64,000 bases of DNA from positions 18,919,908 through 18,983,907 of the forward strand of contig JAAONU010000019.1 in the NCBI GenBank assembly GCA_012932295.1. Reading direction: 5' to 3'. Below the pieces are notes generated by a model that was not told the origin of the DNA, made no database searches, and was given only the letters and a program-made list of their open reading frames with translations. This document shows positions 1 through 12,095 of the stretch, one piece after another. The DNA is from Cyclina sinensis. Taxonomy: Eukaryota; Mollusca; Bivalvia; Venerida; Veneridae. The position numbers were made by a program, and so were the translations under genes. The stretch's first letter is position 1; each line of letters starts with the position of its first letter.

Positions 1-3000
1 ACTGGTGTTGACATGGGAACAAGTTTGATTGACCGGTACAAGACGGCACCAGATCAACTGCTTCAGCATGCTCAGCAAACGGTTTATGCAAACAAAAAAC
101 TATTGCTTCTTCTATTTATTTATTTAACTTGGAATTTTAAGAACGTCACTTGAAATACGTTTCTTTAAAGTTAAGTTAACAATTATGTTAGATACTCTCT
201 GGAGTTCTGAATAGCACTTACACAGAAAAAATGACGTATAAGTTACGAATTGTCTATTTACTTGATAATCACGGAATACATTACCACAGAGGTCTACATA
301 ATTAGTTATTTTCTTTCTTCTTTATCTATCAAAGCATACATTTTATATTCAAATAAGCCAATTTGTTTCACGGTAAAGTTTGTTCATCATGAAAGAACGA
401 TTCAAGTTACTTTAGAAAGTTCTTTGTTAGGCTGAACAATGCAATGCAATTATCTATTTATTTCTTTGAAGCAACCAGATATTCTTGAGCACAGTGGTTC
501 TTACCAAGGATACCCATCATCTATTACCATAAACACAAAGGATTATGCTAACACACCTGCCGGAAGTGCAAAATTTGGAGTTGCTCAACAAATATCGAAA
601 GGATCAAATTCCCAGCCAGTTCCGATTGCGCTAAAAGTTATCCCAATATATAACGCACTGAACTGGAGTTACTGGCAACCGGTAAAACTTCAAATTTCGT
701 CCTACACAGCTGCTAAACCATCATATTTTTTGACATTCTTATAAATAAACCACTTAACTTATATCATGTAAGTTAAATAAAGAAGTTTCATTTTTGTTGT
801 ATAATATTAAGTATTTATTGTATGATATATCAATAATAATAAATGCATGCTTTGATAATCATACTCTAGTATAACTTACGTTTTCTGAGAAATTGATGCG
901 ACAAAGATACTCAAAACATATACTACGTTAAAACACGTGTTGGACACCATCTCAGTTAATAGACATTAAAGTATTTGTATATAGCATTTTGCGGGGGAGG
1001 GGGCCTGGTTACGTCTTTTCACAGAGTCTATATTCCTAGAAAATTCAGAAAGTTTGAATCAGAATTAGGAAGTTATTTATCGAACATAAGATCTAATAGG
1101 TTTTTGTGGAGTTTTTCTTTGCTGTGGGGACTACTGTCTTATTTCTATTTTTGACTGCATTTCTGAAGTAATTAATTCACAATAACTAACTAACGATTTA
1201 GTATTAAGTAATTATGCCTTTCTTAGTCAGGATCTCTGAGCCAGATGAGGTAAATATTTAAAAAAAATGCCTAAAACTGTCTTGTTTTGAAACTTTTTTT
1301 ATGTTTAAGATAATAGATCAACTGACTGCGGAAGGTATATGTTCAGACAGTGTGTATGGAACAGGCATGAACCATTATGCAGCAAACATGAAGAAATTCT
1401 TGAGTCAGTACTCAGAATACAAAGCTACAGGCTTTATTCACACGGCACTAACAGGTACTTACCTTTTTCATATGTATCCTTAAATATACATGAAAAATTG
1501 ATGCATTTTACAAGTTCACAGGTTATATCTTTCAAGTAAGCATAAACAGTTATGTTTTTCAGACAGTATATCTCCTGTCAATGTTTTTTGAACTACATCA
1601 GACAATTCTCAGCATATAATTTGCTGGTAATGCATCAACAAGATAAATTCTTCATATACAAAAAAATCAATTTTATCATGAAATGGTATTGGTGTAACTA
1701 AAGCCTTACTTTGAAAAAGACTTGCTGACACCAACCTGGCATTCCCCTAGAACAGCAGCTAAGCTATAACACACATCATAGTTAAGTGAGAGCAATCTTA
1801 GGCCAGGAGCTTTTAGCTGTAAAACATGGACGTTATATGTAATAATGTTATTATATTTGTACCAGGTAATATATACCTTACAAAAGCTTGTTATTCTTAC
1901 CTGTAGCCCATAAAGGCTGAGATTGCGCCAGCCGTTGAAGGCGATTTCAAAATGATAAAAAAATATCTTTACTTTACACTGCTTGTTGGTGAGTGCCAAT
2001 AACAATTTTACCGTATACTAGTAACAACAAAATAATGATTATATAACTGACTATCAAAATTATGTCAAACAGAAGTATATTTCCTGATGCAAAATATTAA
2101 AAACATAAAATATAAACTGAATACATAGCCCTGCCTTAAAAAAACAACAACAGAATATCTTACTGTGTCCAAGAAGCTAAAAATACAAAGCTACCTTAAA
2201 AGACGTAATGGTCAACCAAGTATTCAACAAATCAAAAACTAAACAAACACACCGGAAGCATTTTAATAAGGAACCGAACTTAAGATCATGGCACAGCCAT
2301 ATCTTATAAACTAAATTCGGAAGGGTCTTGTATGCAATGCAGCCTACGTTCTGCATACTATTCTGCAAATTAGACCTTATTCTAAATTCAGCAACTGGAT
2401 TATCTACTGGAAAATTTAGAGACCAAACACTGTTTATCAAGGGGTATAATATCTTTACTATATACAAGTTGCTAATGAAGTAAGTTTTAAAATAAAATGA
2501 CACAAACACATAAAGTCATAAAGAATAGTTTTTTATATTTATTGAAAAGATATGAAATGCATTAGTACATGATGATCTCTAATGCAAGTCTGAAAAAAAT
2601 CTTAAATGTATAAACAATACCAATTTCTTACCAAATACATGATTCCAATACAATGGAATGGTAAATGGATATGTCAAGTATAAATAGTAGCGGCAAATGC
2701 TACATGCTTCTACAATTATTTGTCAAAATTTACTTCAAAGTACAACCGCAATAAAACCACTGGTTCTTTATAATATTCTTGTATTGTGTTTTTGTTTATT
2801 TTAAAATATGCTTATCCTTTGGAAACCTTGACAAAATATATTTCCTGTCTGTGGTAAAACATCAGAAGATAATTTAAAAGTACATCTTAGTAGATAACCA
2901 TACACTATAAACAGTCCACTCTAATGATCAGGTTTTGTTCCTTTTATCCGCTTTCTCACTGACATGTGTGCACATCCTTTTAAATGTAAATTAATTAAGT

Positions 3001-5511
3001 AAATATGTTAGCTTAAACAAATCAAAGTCACTTGCACGTCTTCCTAGAATACTTCGTAGTATAGTTTTCAGTAGTCGTTTCATATCCCACTGTTCTGTGT
3101 TTCATCATCATTAACTCAAAAAGACCAACAGCCATAACAAATCGTTAAATACTTTCTTTTAGATTATCAGATAAAGGTTCCGTTAACATGGCCAGTTGGC
3201 ACTTACGGACTGATGCAGACATCACAAGGATGTCCAGGCGCTAACAGCCATTGGTCCATGGGTTGGAGGATGCAGGACACAGAAGATCTGCGGGCACACA
3301 ATACGTACTCACCAGGAATAAATACATTTTTGAAAGGCATATTGCTAGTATATTGTATAACATAAATTTTCCTACCATTTTTGAGTAGTTGAATGAAATT
3401 TCAGTCATGTCGGCAATCCATACTAATTGCCATATATTTTTTTTCAAACGTAATTTTTGTATTATTAGATGTGAAAAATCCCGACCTTTCAAAAACGCAG
3501 GAACGTGTAAATCAATGTCAACCTTGTCCCATCAAATAATTATGAAACTAGAAGCTTCTTCAGGATGTAAATTTTCAGTGTATGTAATTTTCAGGAGAAT
3601 TTGCAAGTAACAATATCAAAACCTACTTCTGCATCAAAACAAGTCAGAGTACAAGTTCGTATGACCAGACTTGGCAGAATGGCACCTATTGCTTACTCAA
3701 ACACGGGACATGCCCTACCGGTCAGTCAGCCAAAGTATTCGTTATATATATTTTTTTATAAAGTTTGATCAAGAAACAGAAGGCATGCTCAGATATATTA
3801 TTGATTTTCCATTCCAGAAAAGAGTCTTTTTCAGAATATTGTCTTTACTGTAACTGAATAAATATCTAATAAATATTGACACGCAACTTTTACAAAATAA
3901 TCCAGAAGAATTATAAGCCTCATCACCATACAGAATAACAATTGTACTTTGTAATATTTGGTAAAATACAATATTTAGTAAAATTTAGTAAAAGTATTTC
4001 GGTAAAAATGTAATATGTAGTAAAATACAACATTTGGTAAAATGTAATATTTGGTAAAATGTAATATTTGGTAAAATCAGTATTATACTAGAGCTATCAC
4101 AAGAGTAAACCCGCATTCCGCTTTCTTGTAATGGGGAAGCCATATGAAGAGTGGGGACGGGACATAAAGAGAGACACAAGACACTACTTACCATATCAAG
4201 TTCCACTTCAGCTTTACTCTATGTCCTCTTTGTCACTGTCAATATTTTCTATCAGTTTTCTCCCGATATATCAAAAACAGTATTGAAAAAAAATGGTTAA
4301 CTGCTGAGAAAAACATAAAGGATGCAAAAAATTGTCAACAATTATTTGGAACAGACTTCACAAGGTTTGAGTGCATGTGGGACTCTTTGTTGAGAAAGCC
4401 AAGGTCAGTTAATTGTAATTAAGTATTATCCCGTGTAGAAACTGACAATGAAGGAATATCTTGGTCCGGAAATGATAATGTCTACAGAAGGAAAGACTGA
4501 CAGGTGGATGGTGCATTGTGACTTTGACCTTTGACGGTTTGACCTTACAATTAATAGGGATCATTCTTGATTGAGTGGAAGTACATGTGTAAGTTTTCAG
4601 GAAGGTAGATGATAAGAAAAAAATAAGTTAAAAGTTCGGAAACGATTGTGTCTACGGACAGACGGAAAGAAAGACGGATAAGCTGATTGCAGTATACTCC
4701 CACAACTATATTGCGGGGGTTTAAATGTTGCAATATGAATTTGAGGAATTATCTCCTCTATTGATGTGCTGGCATATACATTTCTTAAATGTAATGCATA
4801 ATAACAATAATTATGCACAGGTAACTGGAGGATTGTGAAATATAAAGTATCTTAATATTCCCAAAACATTCAGTAATGAACGAAACCTGATTATTGTCAA
4901 TAAAACATATTTTGTGAATGATATTTTATGCTTTTGTAATGATGTGATATACAGGGTTTACCAGTGGATTTGTATACTGGGATGACGAGGACCTGAATAA
5001 TGACAACAGCAAAGGTGGAACTCTTCCAGATGGTACATACGACAAAAACACGAAAATCTACTATTGCTGCAGGTATAATATCTCTGGCATTTTACTGCAT
5101 GATTATAGTTAATTATACATTTGATGCGACATACGCAGTAGAGTAAATCTTTTTTGTTAATTTTAAGGTTAGTTGACTTTGGTAAACACACATTGGGTTC
5201 CTTTGTCGTTTCACTTCGACTGCTGATCTGAACAGGGATTACTGTTACACTTTTTCAGAAATGACGCATCTCCGCAGATAGGTGTCTTTCTACCCACTGA
5301 TAGGCCATTTATCCTCTTACGATATGGTAATACCTGTCAGACGGTGCACGGAATGCACGTGCGTGATCTGTTTGTAATGTGGGATGATGAAGATCTCAGA
5401 AATAAAGACAAGACTGGGGGAATGCATCCACTGGACGACGGCGGATCTCATGACCACAAACTGCATTTCTGTTACTATTATTCTTCCAACAGACCGTCTA
5501 TTGTTGGGTAA
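1..5511 (+). CDS. Apextrin-like protein, MACPF tail plus ApeC domain (5' partial)
   Basis: Exons read as <1-81, 472-681, 1310-1454, 3163-3336, 3595-3720, 4955-5072 and 5259-5511 (stop TAA); phases join without a break, giving 368 visible residues. The first three exons resemble the end of a MACPF domain (for example the PVPIALKVIPI stretch), which is an inference because the MACPF signature itself lies off the left edge. The last four exons form an ApeC domain: WPVGTYGLMQ, GWRMQDTED, FCIKT, GTYCLLKHGTCP, YWDDED, YYCCR and a final HFCYYY. ApeC proteins of invertebrates are linked to microbial binding and innate defence; MACPF-ApeC is the classical apextrin layout. The intron after 3336 starts with GC instead of GT. 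A close paralogue with another N-terminus lies at 12874-18525. ApeC assignment is firm; function is inferred from the family. Confidence 0.85.
3949..4078 (+). repeat. Short tandem repeat (GTAATATTTGGTAAAAT)n
   Basis: About seven imperfect 16-20 bp units of TTTGGTAAAATGTAATA in intron 5 of the first ApeC gene. Confidence 0.75.
4457..4725 (+). repeat. Decayed pearl-like 3' portion
   Basis: TTGTGACTTTGACCTTTGAC, an ACGGACAGACGGAAAGAAAG tract and TACTCCCACAACTATATTGC GGGGGTTTA resemble the last part of the pearl-like elements further right. No 5' end recognised. Confidence 0.4.
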
Positions 5512-5539
5512 AATATGATTTGCTTTGTTTCTTGTTCTG

Positions 5540-5545
5540 AATAAA
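5540..5545 (+). promoter_or_regulatory. Polyadenylation signal of the first ApeC gene
   Basis: AATAAA starts 29 nt after the stop codon ending at 5511. A second AATAAA-like site lies near 5667. The exact cleavage site cannot be seen. Confidence 0.5.
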
Positions 5546-5966
5546 CGAAATTACTTTGAATATTTGTTCTTTTACTTTTCACACACACTTGTCTAAATAG
5601 CACATATTTCGACAAAAAATCCTTATTTAAGAAAAATGGTTCTTAAAGAACCATTGATAAAAATATAAATAAAGGAGGAGTCAAAAGTATTTATAGAACT
5701 TAAAAATCTTGTTTGAATTTCACAAACTTCTCCGAGAATGTTCCAGCAGTTCTGGCATGGGAACCTTTGTTTCAGGGAAATGAGGATGACAAAACTTAAC
5801 TGTTACTTAAACATTTCTTTAACCCTTTCTAGACTTCATTTTCAAGTATTTCAAGTCCATCCTTAGAATTTGAAACGAATTTAGAAAAAAATACCCTTGT
5901 GACATTAAACAGACATTTACTCCGAGTAGTGACCAGTTCATTCTACAGTGTTACAGAGGTGACATG

Positions 5967-6372
5967 CACTACTCTTTTTTTTAAATAGCACTTTTCTTTT
6001 TTATGCCGATGCCACGAGATACTGAAGAGAACGACTTAGTATGTCGTGGTTACGAGTTACTAAGTCGTGGGAACGACATAAAAAAGAGAAGTGCAATTAA
6101 AAAAGTATTGCACTGAAAAAAGAGTAGTGCAATAGAAAAGGGAAATACTTTTTTAATTGCACTTAATTTTTTATGTAGTTCCCACGTGATACTAACTCGA
6201 GGGAATGACTTAATATGTTGTGGCAACGAGTTAAACTTTAAAAAAAGGAATTCCATTAAAAAAGAGTAGCACAATATCTTCTATCGTTCCTACGACAAAT
6301 CTAACTTGTTTCCACGAGTGAGTATCTCGTTGGAACGACATAAAAAAGAGAAGTGCAATTATAAATAAAGAG
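5967..6372. repeat. AT-rich palindromic repeat, MITE-like
   Basis: Blocks of the same sequence occur in both orientations. AAAAAAGAGAAGTGCAATTA occurs near 6071 and nearly identically near 6342. Its inverted partner (TTTTTTAATTGCAC followed by TTATGTAGTTCCCACG) lies at about 6148-6186, and another inverted partner at 5967-6010. Short spacers contain nested palindromes around CCACGA and TCGTGG. No coding potential. Probably a rearranged or nested small inverted-repeat element. Confidence 0.55.
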
Positions 6373-6404
6373 CACGTGCTTGCCATCTCTGTGCTACCAT
6401 ATCA

Positions 6405-6580
6405 TTCAGGTATACTGTACAACGGGGATAAACCCATATGTGTATACCAAACTGGCATTCGCCTCTAGTCATATTTAGTTCTTCCGGGACTACCGAGACT
6501 ACAAATGTGGCAATAATTGAGCTTAAATATGGACTGGTAAGAATTACATTTATGATTTAATTGGGTAAAATTGGCTTGAT
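6405..6580 (+). repeat. Dispersed repeat, copy A (inverted relative to 11961-12095)
   Basis: A run covering AACTGGCATTCGC, then TTCCGGGACTAC, then ACAAATGTGGCAA and ATTGAGCT matches, with changes, the reverse complement of 11961-12095. The stretch at 6600-6665 carries a second partial copy (CATATGTGGTACTTCC... GTAGCAAGAATGGAGCTGAAT). No ORF. Family unknown. Confidence 0.6.
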
Positions 6581-7359
6581 TTTTCAAAATTATGTCAATG
6601 CAGATCGAATCATATGTGGTACTTCCAGGACAAAACATGTAGCAAGAATGGAGCTGAATTGCATTGATGATAAAATTGTGTAAAATTATCCTTTTTATAC
6701 TACTTCGCACACTACAGAATGTGTACATGCGTTTCCTTTTGCTATAGGTGAAAGAAAGGCAGAGAGTGTTAGTGTTTTTATGCAAATGATGTGTTTAGAT
6801 TTAACAATGAAACTGGTCGTAATTGTTATATAAATATTGCATAATGTTTTGATAACCACAGCAATGCAATTGATCATTATTTACTGCAAAACAAAAACAG
6901 ACTAACAATCTTTTAGAATTCTGAAAATGCATGAAGAGGTTGCTGGGGGATAGTGCACGATACAGAAAGCTTCCCATTCAAAAGACACCTCTGGTTCTTT
7001 TCCATGCTCAGTGTTACTGATTAGTGAATATAATGTACACTGGGGATTAAAGTCTTGTAAAATTTAGAAATGTTATGTTTATTCTTTTCAGCTCTATTTA
7101 CAATACACTAATTATTTTCTAAAATAAGATGATTGTAGTTTAGTTCTCGAAGGTTACATTTTATAGTGTATTCATCATACCCTGTGCTTGTAAAGACTTA
7201 TAATATTATATATAGTAATAAAATTGTTTGCTAACTTTATTTACACTCCGACAATATTTATTTACATGAACAGAAACATTAAAGCAAGAACTTAACTATC
7301 AATATCGTAAGAAATATAATGTGTGAAGTTAGCTATGAGTTGAGTATTGGATATTGATA

Positions 7360-7975
7360 ACCCAACTCAGTTTGAATTCCCAGCCAGCTGGGAGTTGGAT
7401 ATTCGACTCGGAGGAGCCAAATACCCAACAGAGATCAATTCCTAGCTAGCTAGGAGTTGGATATTCAAAAAACGAATACCCACCTCGGATCGAATTCCCA
7501 ACTAGCTGGGAGTTGTGTATTTGACCCGAAAGAGCCGAATACCTAGCTGAGATCGAATTCTTAGCTGTCTAGGAGTTGGGTATTTAACCAAATGAATATC
7601 CAGCTCGGTTCGAAATCCCAACCAGGTGGGAATTAGAAATTCGTCCCGAAATAGCCGAATACCCAGCTGAGATCGAATTCCTAGCTAGCTAGGAGTTGGA
7701 TATTCAAAAGGCGAATACCCAGTTCAGATCGAACTCCCAGCCAGCTGGGAGTTGAGTATTCGACCCGAAATAACCGAGTACCTAGTGGGATTGAATTCCT
7801 AGCTAGCTAGGAGTTGGAAATTCAACCAAACGATTACCCAGCGAGGTTTAAATTCCCAGCCAGCTGGGAGTTGGAAATTCGCTCTAAGAGAGTCGAATAC
7901 CAAGCTTAGATCGAATTCCTAGCTAGCTAGGTGTTGAGTATTCAACCAATCGAATCCCTAGCACTATTCCCTCTG
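7360..7975. repeat. Satellite array 1, about 119 bp unit of two half-units
   Basis: Five units, each made of two roughly 59 bp halves that alternate between a CCAGCCAGCTGGGAGTTG core and a CCTAGCTAGCTAGGAGTTGG core. Cores start near 7380, 7440, 7500, 7560, 7619, 7681, 7740, 7799, 7858 and 7919. Each core is itself a palindrome, so the array can form serial hairpins. Confidence 0.8.
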
Positions 7976-8169
7976 TGAATTGCCTTAATTCCACTACTTA
8001 AAGTTTAAGATATCATAAAAATTATGTCCACGATGTCTTCTACAATTTTGCTTGTTAAATGAGACTTCTTAGTTCAAAAATAGTTAAGTGCAGTAACTGA
8101 AATGGCTGTAACATTTCTTCAACTTATTTAACAGCAGTTTCTCTTATTAGGTAGGCTGTCATGCAGGTT

Positions 8170-8770
8170 AAACGAGTCTATTGGATAGGTGTGGGACTGT
8201 GTCTAGCATTATCGCAGACTTCCAGGAATCTTGGTGCCAATCGAGATAATGTTATTTTTGACCTCTTGGGACCTTTCCGAGTCTATTGAATAGGTCTGCG
8301 ACTGTGTCTAGCATTATCGCAGACTTCTAGGAATCTTGATGCCAATCGAAATAATGTTATTTTTGACCTCTTTGGACCTTTCCAGGTCTATTGAATAGGT
8401 GTGCGACTGTGTCTTGCATTATCGCAGACTTCCAGGAATCTTGGTGCTAATCGAAATAATGTCATTTTTGAATTCGATGGACTCTTCGGAGTCTATTAAT
8501 TAGGGGTGAGACTGTGTCTAGCATTATCGTAGACTTCCTTGAATATTGGTGCCAGTCGAGATAATGTTATTTTTGACCTCATGGGACCTTTTCGAGTCTG
8601 TTGCATGGGTCTGCGACTGAGTCTTGCATTGTGGCAAACTTTCAGGAATCTTGGTGCCAATAGAGATAATGTTATTTTTTACCTTCAGTGACCCTTCCGA
8701 TTTCACTGCATAGGTCTGCCACCTTTCTAGCATTATCACAGACTTTCAGGAATCTTGTTGCCAATCGAAT
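8170..8770. repeat. Satellite array 2, about 104-108 bp unit, six copies
   Basis: Units begin GAGTCTATTGAATAGG or variants at about 8176, 8279, 8387, 8490, 8594 and 8699. Each contains GCATTATCGCAGACTT and GAATCTTGGTGCCAATCGA. Divergence between units is visible. The array is unrelated in sequence to array 1 in the same element. Confidence 0.8.
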
Positions 8771-8944
8771 TAAGATTATACCGAGCCGGTTTATTGAATA
8801 CTCAACTCCTAGCTAGCTAGGAATTCGATCTCAGCTGGGTATTCGGCACCCAACTCCCTGCTGGCTGGGAATTCAAACTGAACTTGGTAATGAATATCCA
8901 ATACCCAATTCCCAACTCATAGCTAACTTCACACACAGAAATAT

Positions 8945-10137
8945 TGGATCAAGGTGTGATGACATGTACAATCGATTATTGGGCATAACCCTTAAGCAGC
9001 CAACTTATTTCGGTATTTAGACAGGCATATTTAAAGGTAAAGGTAAAAGCCTGTAATTGGTTAGAGTAAAGCAAACGACGTTCTAAAAGAAACGGATTTT
9101 TTTCATCGAGACCTTCTTGCACTAAATATTTCGATCTTCGTCATCTATTTATATACCGAAATGTTGTATAAGAAATAAGTTCAATTCTGAAAACCACGTC
9201 AACGAAACCTATTTGATTCGGACTATTCACCTAGAAGTACATACAAAGTAAATTTTACCAGAAACTTGAATTAGACAATAATACATGTACAGACACTGCA
9301 ATGATGAATGATTTATAATGCTATATTCTGATTGGTTGTGAAAATAGCGAAAAAAGATTTTAAGATGCTAGTTGAAATATTTGATGATCGATAGAAGTCT
9401 GAGGAGTAAGAAGTGAAAAAACGGTAAACAATGAGGTGTAACAAATATATTAATGTCATGTATACCATGTTTTGTTGAGGCATTTCAGAAAAAATGAATG
9501 CACTGAAGTGGCGGAAAACCTTTTCGCTCTATAGAAAACAGAGACTTCAACTAGACACGCCACTAATTTTCATTGGGCACTAGGGTATATTTGTATACTT
9601 ATTGGATTATCATAAATTCACAATTTTCTCACTTTGCAGCTGTGATTCTTGAAAAAAAATGTAAATATAAGGAATAAGATTTTGATGTTTTATTGGAGTA
9701 AAAATGCAATGGGGCGATTCAAAGTGTCGGAGGAGTCCTTCTTTGAACTGTCCAAATGTATCACCGATAAACACCAAATTGTGCAGTGTATTCCTTAATT
9801 AAAATTTGACATTTAAATCCCTGTTTTATTTTTCGATGAAGAATACAGGAAAAGGCCGAAGGAAAATGAAATGACGTACTAGTATTAGAACGATATCATG
9901 CGTGCATCGTGCCGGCGTTGGTTGTGTCTTTTAATATGGTACATTTCTTTCACATATTATGGTTGTATATTTCATTCTATTAATGTATTAATGTATAATA
10001 CAGAAAAGGAAATGAATAAAACATGCGTATCATTATCACTGCCTAATCAGTTTAAAACTTGGTACATCACTTTAGCTCCCATAAAGCTGTCGCCCGCATA
10101 TGTAACCCATACATAACATATGAATGCGAATAAACAT
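8945..10137. other. Intergenic stretch without recognised gene
   Basis: AT-rich, with scattered short ORFs only. I see no splice-consistent exons, RNA gene or clear repeat structure between the TIR element and the Tc1-like transposon. Confidence 0.5.
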
Positions 10138-11711
10138 ACTGCTCAAATTAATTAAACGAGCGCACATATAATCTTTAAAATACCATACGCGTTGAGTAGA
10201 TTTATGAATATCTTTTACAGAAATAACAAAATCGTTCTTTTTACAAAAACAAATCGGCATTTTCATCGCCAACAGGCACATTCCTGAACAGAGACAGTGT
10301 CCAGGATATGAACACTGTCAAATGAACTTTGAAATGGTGGTCTTACAGGAGAACAACCAATGTCTGTAAAAGCAGATTCAGGCCTGGAAACGTTTCATAG
10401 TCAGTGTCAGAAATGAATGTATCCCCCTCGGGTGTTTAGGCACTCTACATCATCTGGGCATACTCCTGATGACACGTCTGATCATATCCTGTGGTATGGC
10501 GTCCCATTCTGCTACAAGAGTATGAGAAAGTTCACGGACGTTCTGCACAGGGTTCGGACGCGAAGAAAGTCTTCGAGAAAGCATGTCCCAGGCATGCTCT
10601 ATAGGGTTAAGATCGGGAGACCTCGCTGGCCAGTCTATGACCTCAATACCCTCATCATCAAAGAAGTTCCGGACGATTCTTGCAGTGTGTGCTCGAGCAT
10701 TATTTTGCACTTAACGAAGACTCATCTTCTGCACCAGTATATGGCCTCACGATTTGTTCTAGGATCTCGTCCCGATATCTCAGGGTTGTCAGACTACCTC
10801 CTGTAATCACTTAAAGGTCTGAGCGCCCGTCAGTGGTTATCCCTGCCCATACCATACCGACCCACCGCCAAACCTGTCGTATGGAATAATGTTATATTCC
10901 GCATACCTCTCTTTTGGGCGACGTCACACCCTCACACGCCTGTCACAGGTCGAAACATGGTAGCGGCTCTCATCTGTGAAGAGCACAGATCGCCTGTGGC
11001 GCAGTTGCCAAGTGACGTGTTCGTGAGCAAACTCTAAGCGAGCTCTCCGGTGAACTGGTCCTCTGGCAGGTCTTCGGGCATCCAAACCATCTTCATGAAG
11101 ACAATTTCGAACAGTTTGAGTGGACACACGAACCCCTGTAGCTTGCCGGAAGTCAATATCAATGCCAGTAGCAGTACACTGACTATTTCTGAGGGCCAAA
11201 GTTCTCAGATATCGGTCCTGACGAGGTGTTGTAATGCGGTGACGGCTTTGCCCAGGTCCTCTTGGGAATTCTCCAGTCTCCTGATAACGACTTCACAACC
11301 CGGCAACAACGCTATGAGAAACGTCTAGAACGGTGGCCACCTCACGTTGCGTAAATCCATTTTCGATCACCTGCACCGCCCGAGCAACATCAGTAGTTGC
11401 TAAATGACGTCGTACACCCTGGACCGTTGTTAAAAGAGCAGATACAATAAAAAGTTGCACTAAAACATTCATTTTGTCAAATGTGCTATCGTGAACGAAC
11501 TGTACACATGCAAAAGTATAAATCTAATTCGGGGGTTACACAACAAAAAGAAAAACCAGATACCCATGCTTTGTAAATTTATTGTAAAGTGCATTGATTT
11601 TTCGAGGATATTGACCGTCGATACCTACAAACGAAATTTGCAGCGAATATCTAGTATGGTGGGCAACTTACGCCATAACATATTTGCGCTCCTTTAATTA
11701 ATTTGAGCAGT
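10138..11711. mobile_element. Tc1/mariner-type DNA transposon, defective
   Basis: The left end CTGCTCAAATTAATTAAA at 10139, preceded by TA, is matched by its reverse complement ending at 11710 in GAGCAGTGTA. The ends then read GAGCGCACATAT and, on the other strand, GAGCGCAAATAT. A decayed transposase lies inside on the minus strand. About 1.57 kb, the usual length for this superfamily. It lies in the gap between the two ApeC genes. Confidence 0.88.
10450..11472 (-). pseudogene. Tc1-like transposase, inactivated
   Basis: Read from an ATG at 11472 leftward. The N-terminal helix-turn-helix part (VIENGFTQREVATVLDVS) ends at an in-frame TGA where family members normally have Trp. The middle part (TPRQDRYLRTLALRNS, then LFTDESRYH with the first catalytic Asp) ends at a second TGA, again at an expected Trp. 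Frameshifts follow in the VWAGI region, and the C-terminal part (SPDLNPIEHAWD with the catalytic Glu region) is open from 10710 to 10450. The second catalytic Asp, normally in a QDNARPH-like motif, is Asn here (QNNARAH). Cut-and-paste DDE transposase family; certainly non-functional. Confidence 0.88.
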
Positions 11712-11960
11712 GTATTTCTATTCTATGTCTGGATCTCAACATATAAGTGTATTTATCCAATGACATAAATTGCACATTATATAGACAGTAAGGCATTGTT
11801 TTCATGTGATTATTAAAATTTTACTATTTTCCTGACAATTAGTCCGACAGGATACCAATTTTTCAGTTAGCAATAGGAAACACATGTAGGTAATCTGTAG
11901 TGTGTGCGCGTCGAACTGGATCGAGATATTTTTGTGGAAAAAACGAGACAATTTAAAACA

Positions 11961-12095
11961 CTTTAATCATACATGTAATTTCAGCTCGATTCTTGCCACA
12001 TATGTAGTCCCGGAGGTACCATATATGATTTGAAGCGAATGCCAATTTGACATACATATGTGAGTTTACCCCCGTATTCCAGCCTCAGTTGTAAC
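11961..12095 (-). repeat. Dispersed repeat, copy B (inverted relative to 6405-6580)
   Basis: The reverse complement contains AATTGGCATTCGC, CCTCCGGGACTACATATG, TGGCAAGAATCGAGCTGAAA and TACATGTATGATTAAA, in the same order as copy A. The pair brackets most of the interval between the two ApeC genes. Confidence 0.6.

Larger units (their letters stand above)
7320..8936. mobile_element. Non-autonomous TIR element carrying two satellite arrays
   Basis: The left end begins TGTGTGAAGTTAGCTATGAG at 7320. Its reverse complement lies at the right end, finishing at about 8935, and imperfect matching continues inward for about 80 bp or more. Inside are array 1 (7360-7975), array 2 (about 8170-8770) and one inverted array-1 unit (8790-8880) forming part of the right arm. 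AGAAATAT flanks the element on both sides (7310-7317 and 8937-8944), compatible with an 8 bp hAT-type target duplication, although the spacing to the TIR differs by one base and the motif is AT-rich. No transposase is present. Confidence 0.75.

Noticed and set aside
8524..8739. Minus-strand frame of 71 codons
   Set aside because: Lies inside satellite array 2 and repeats with its period.
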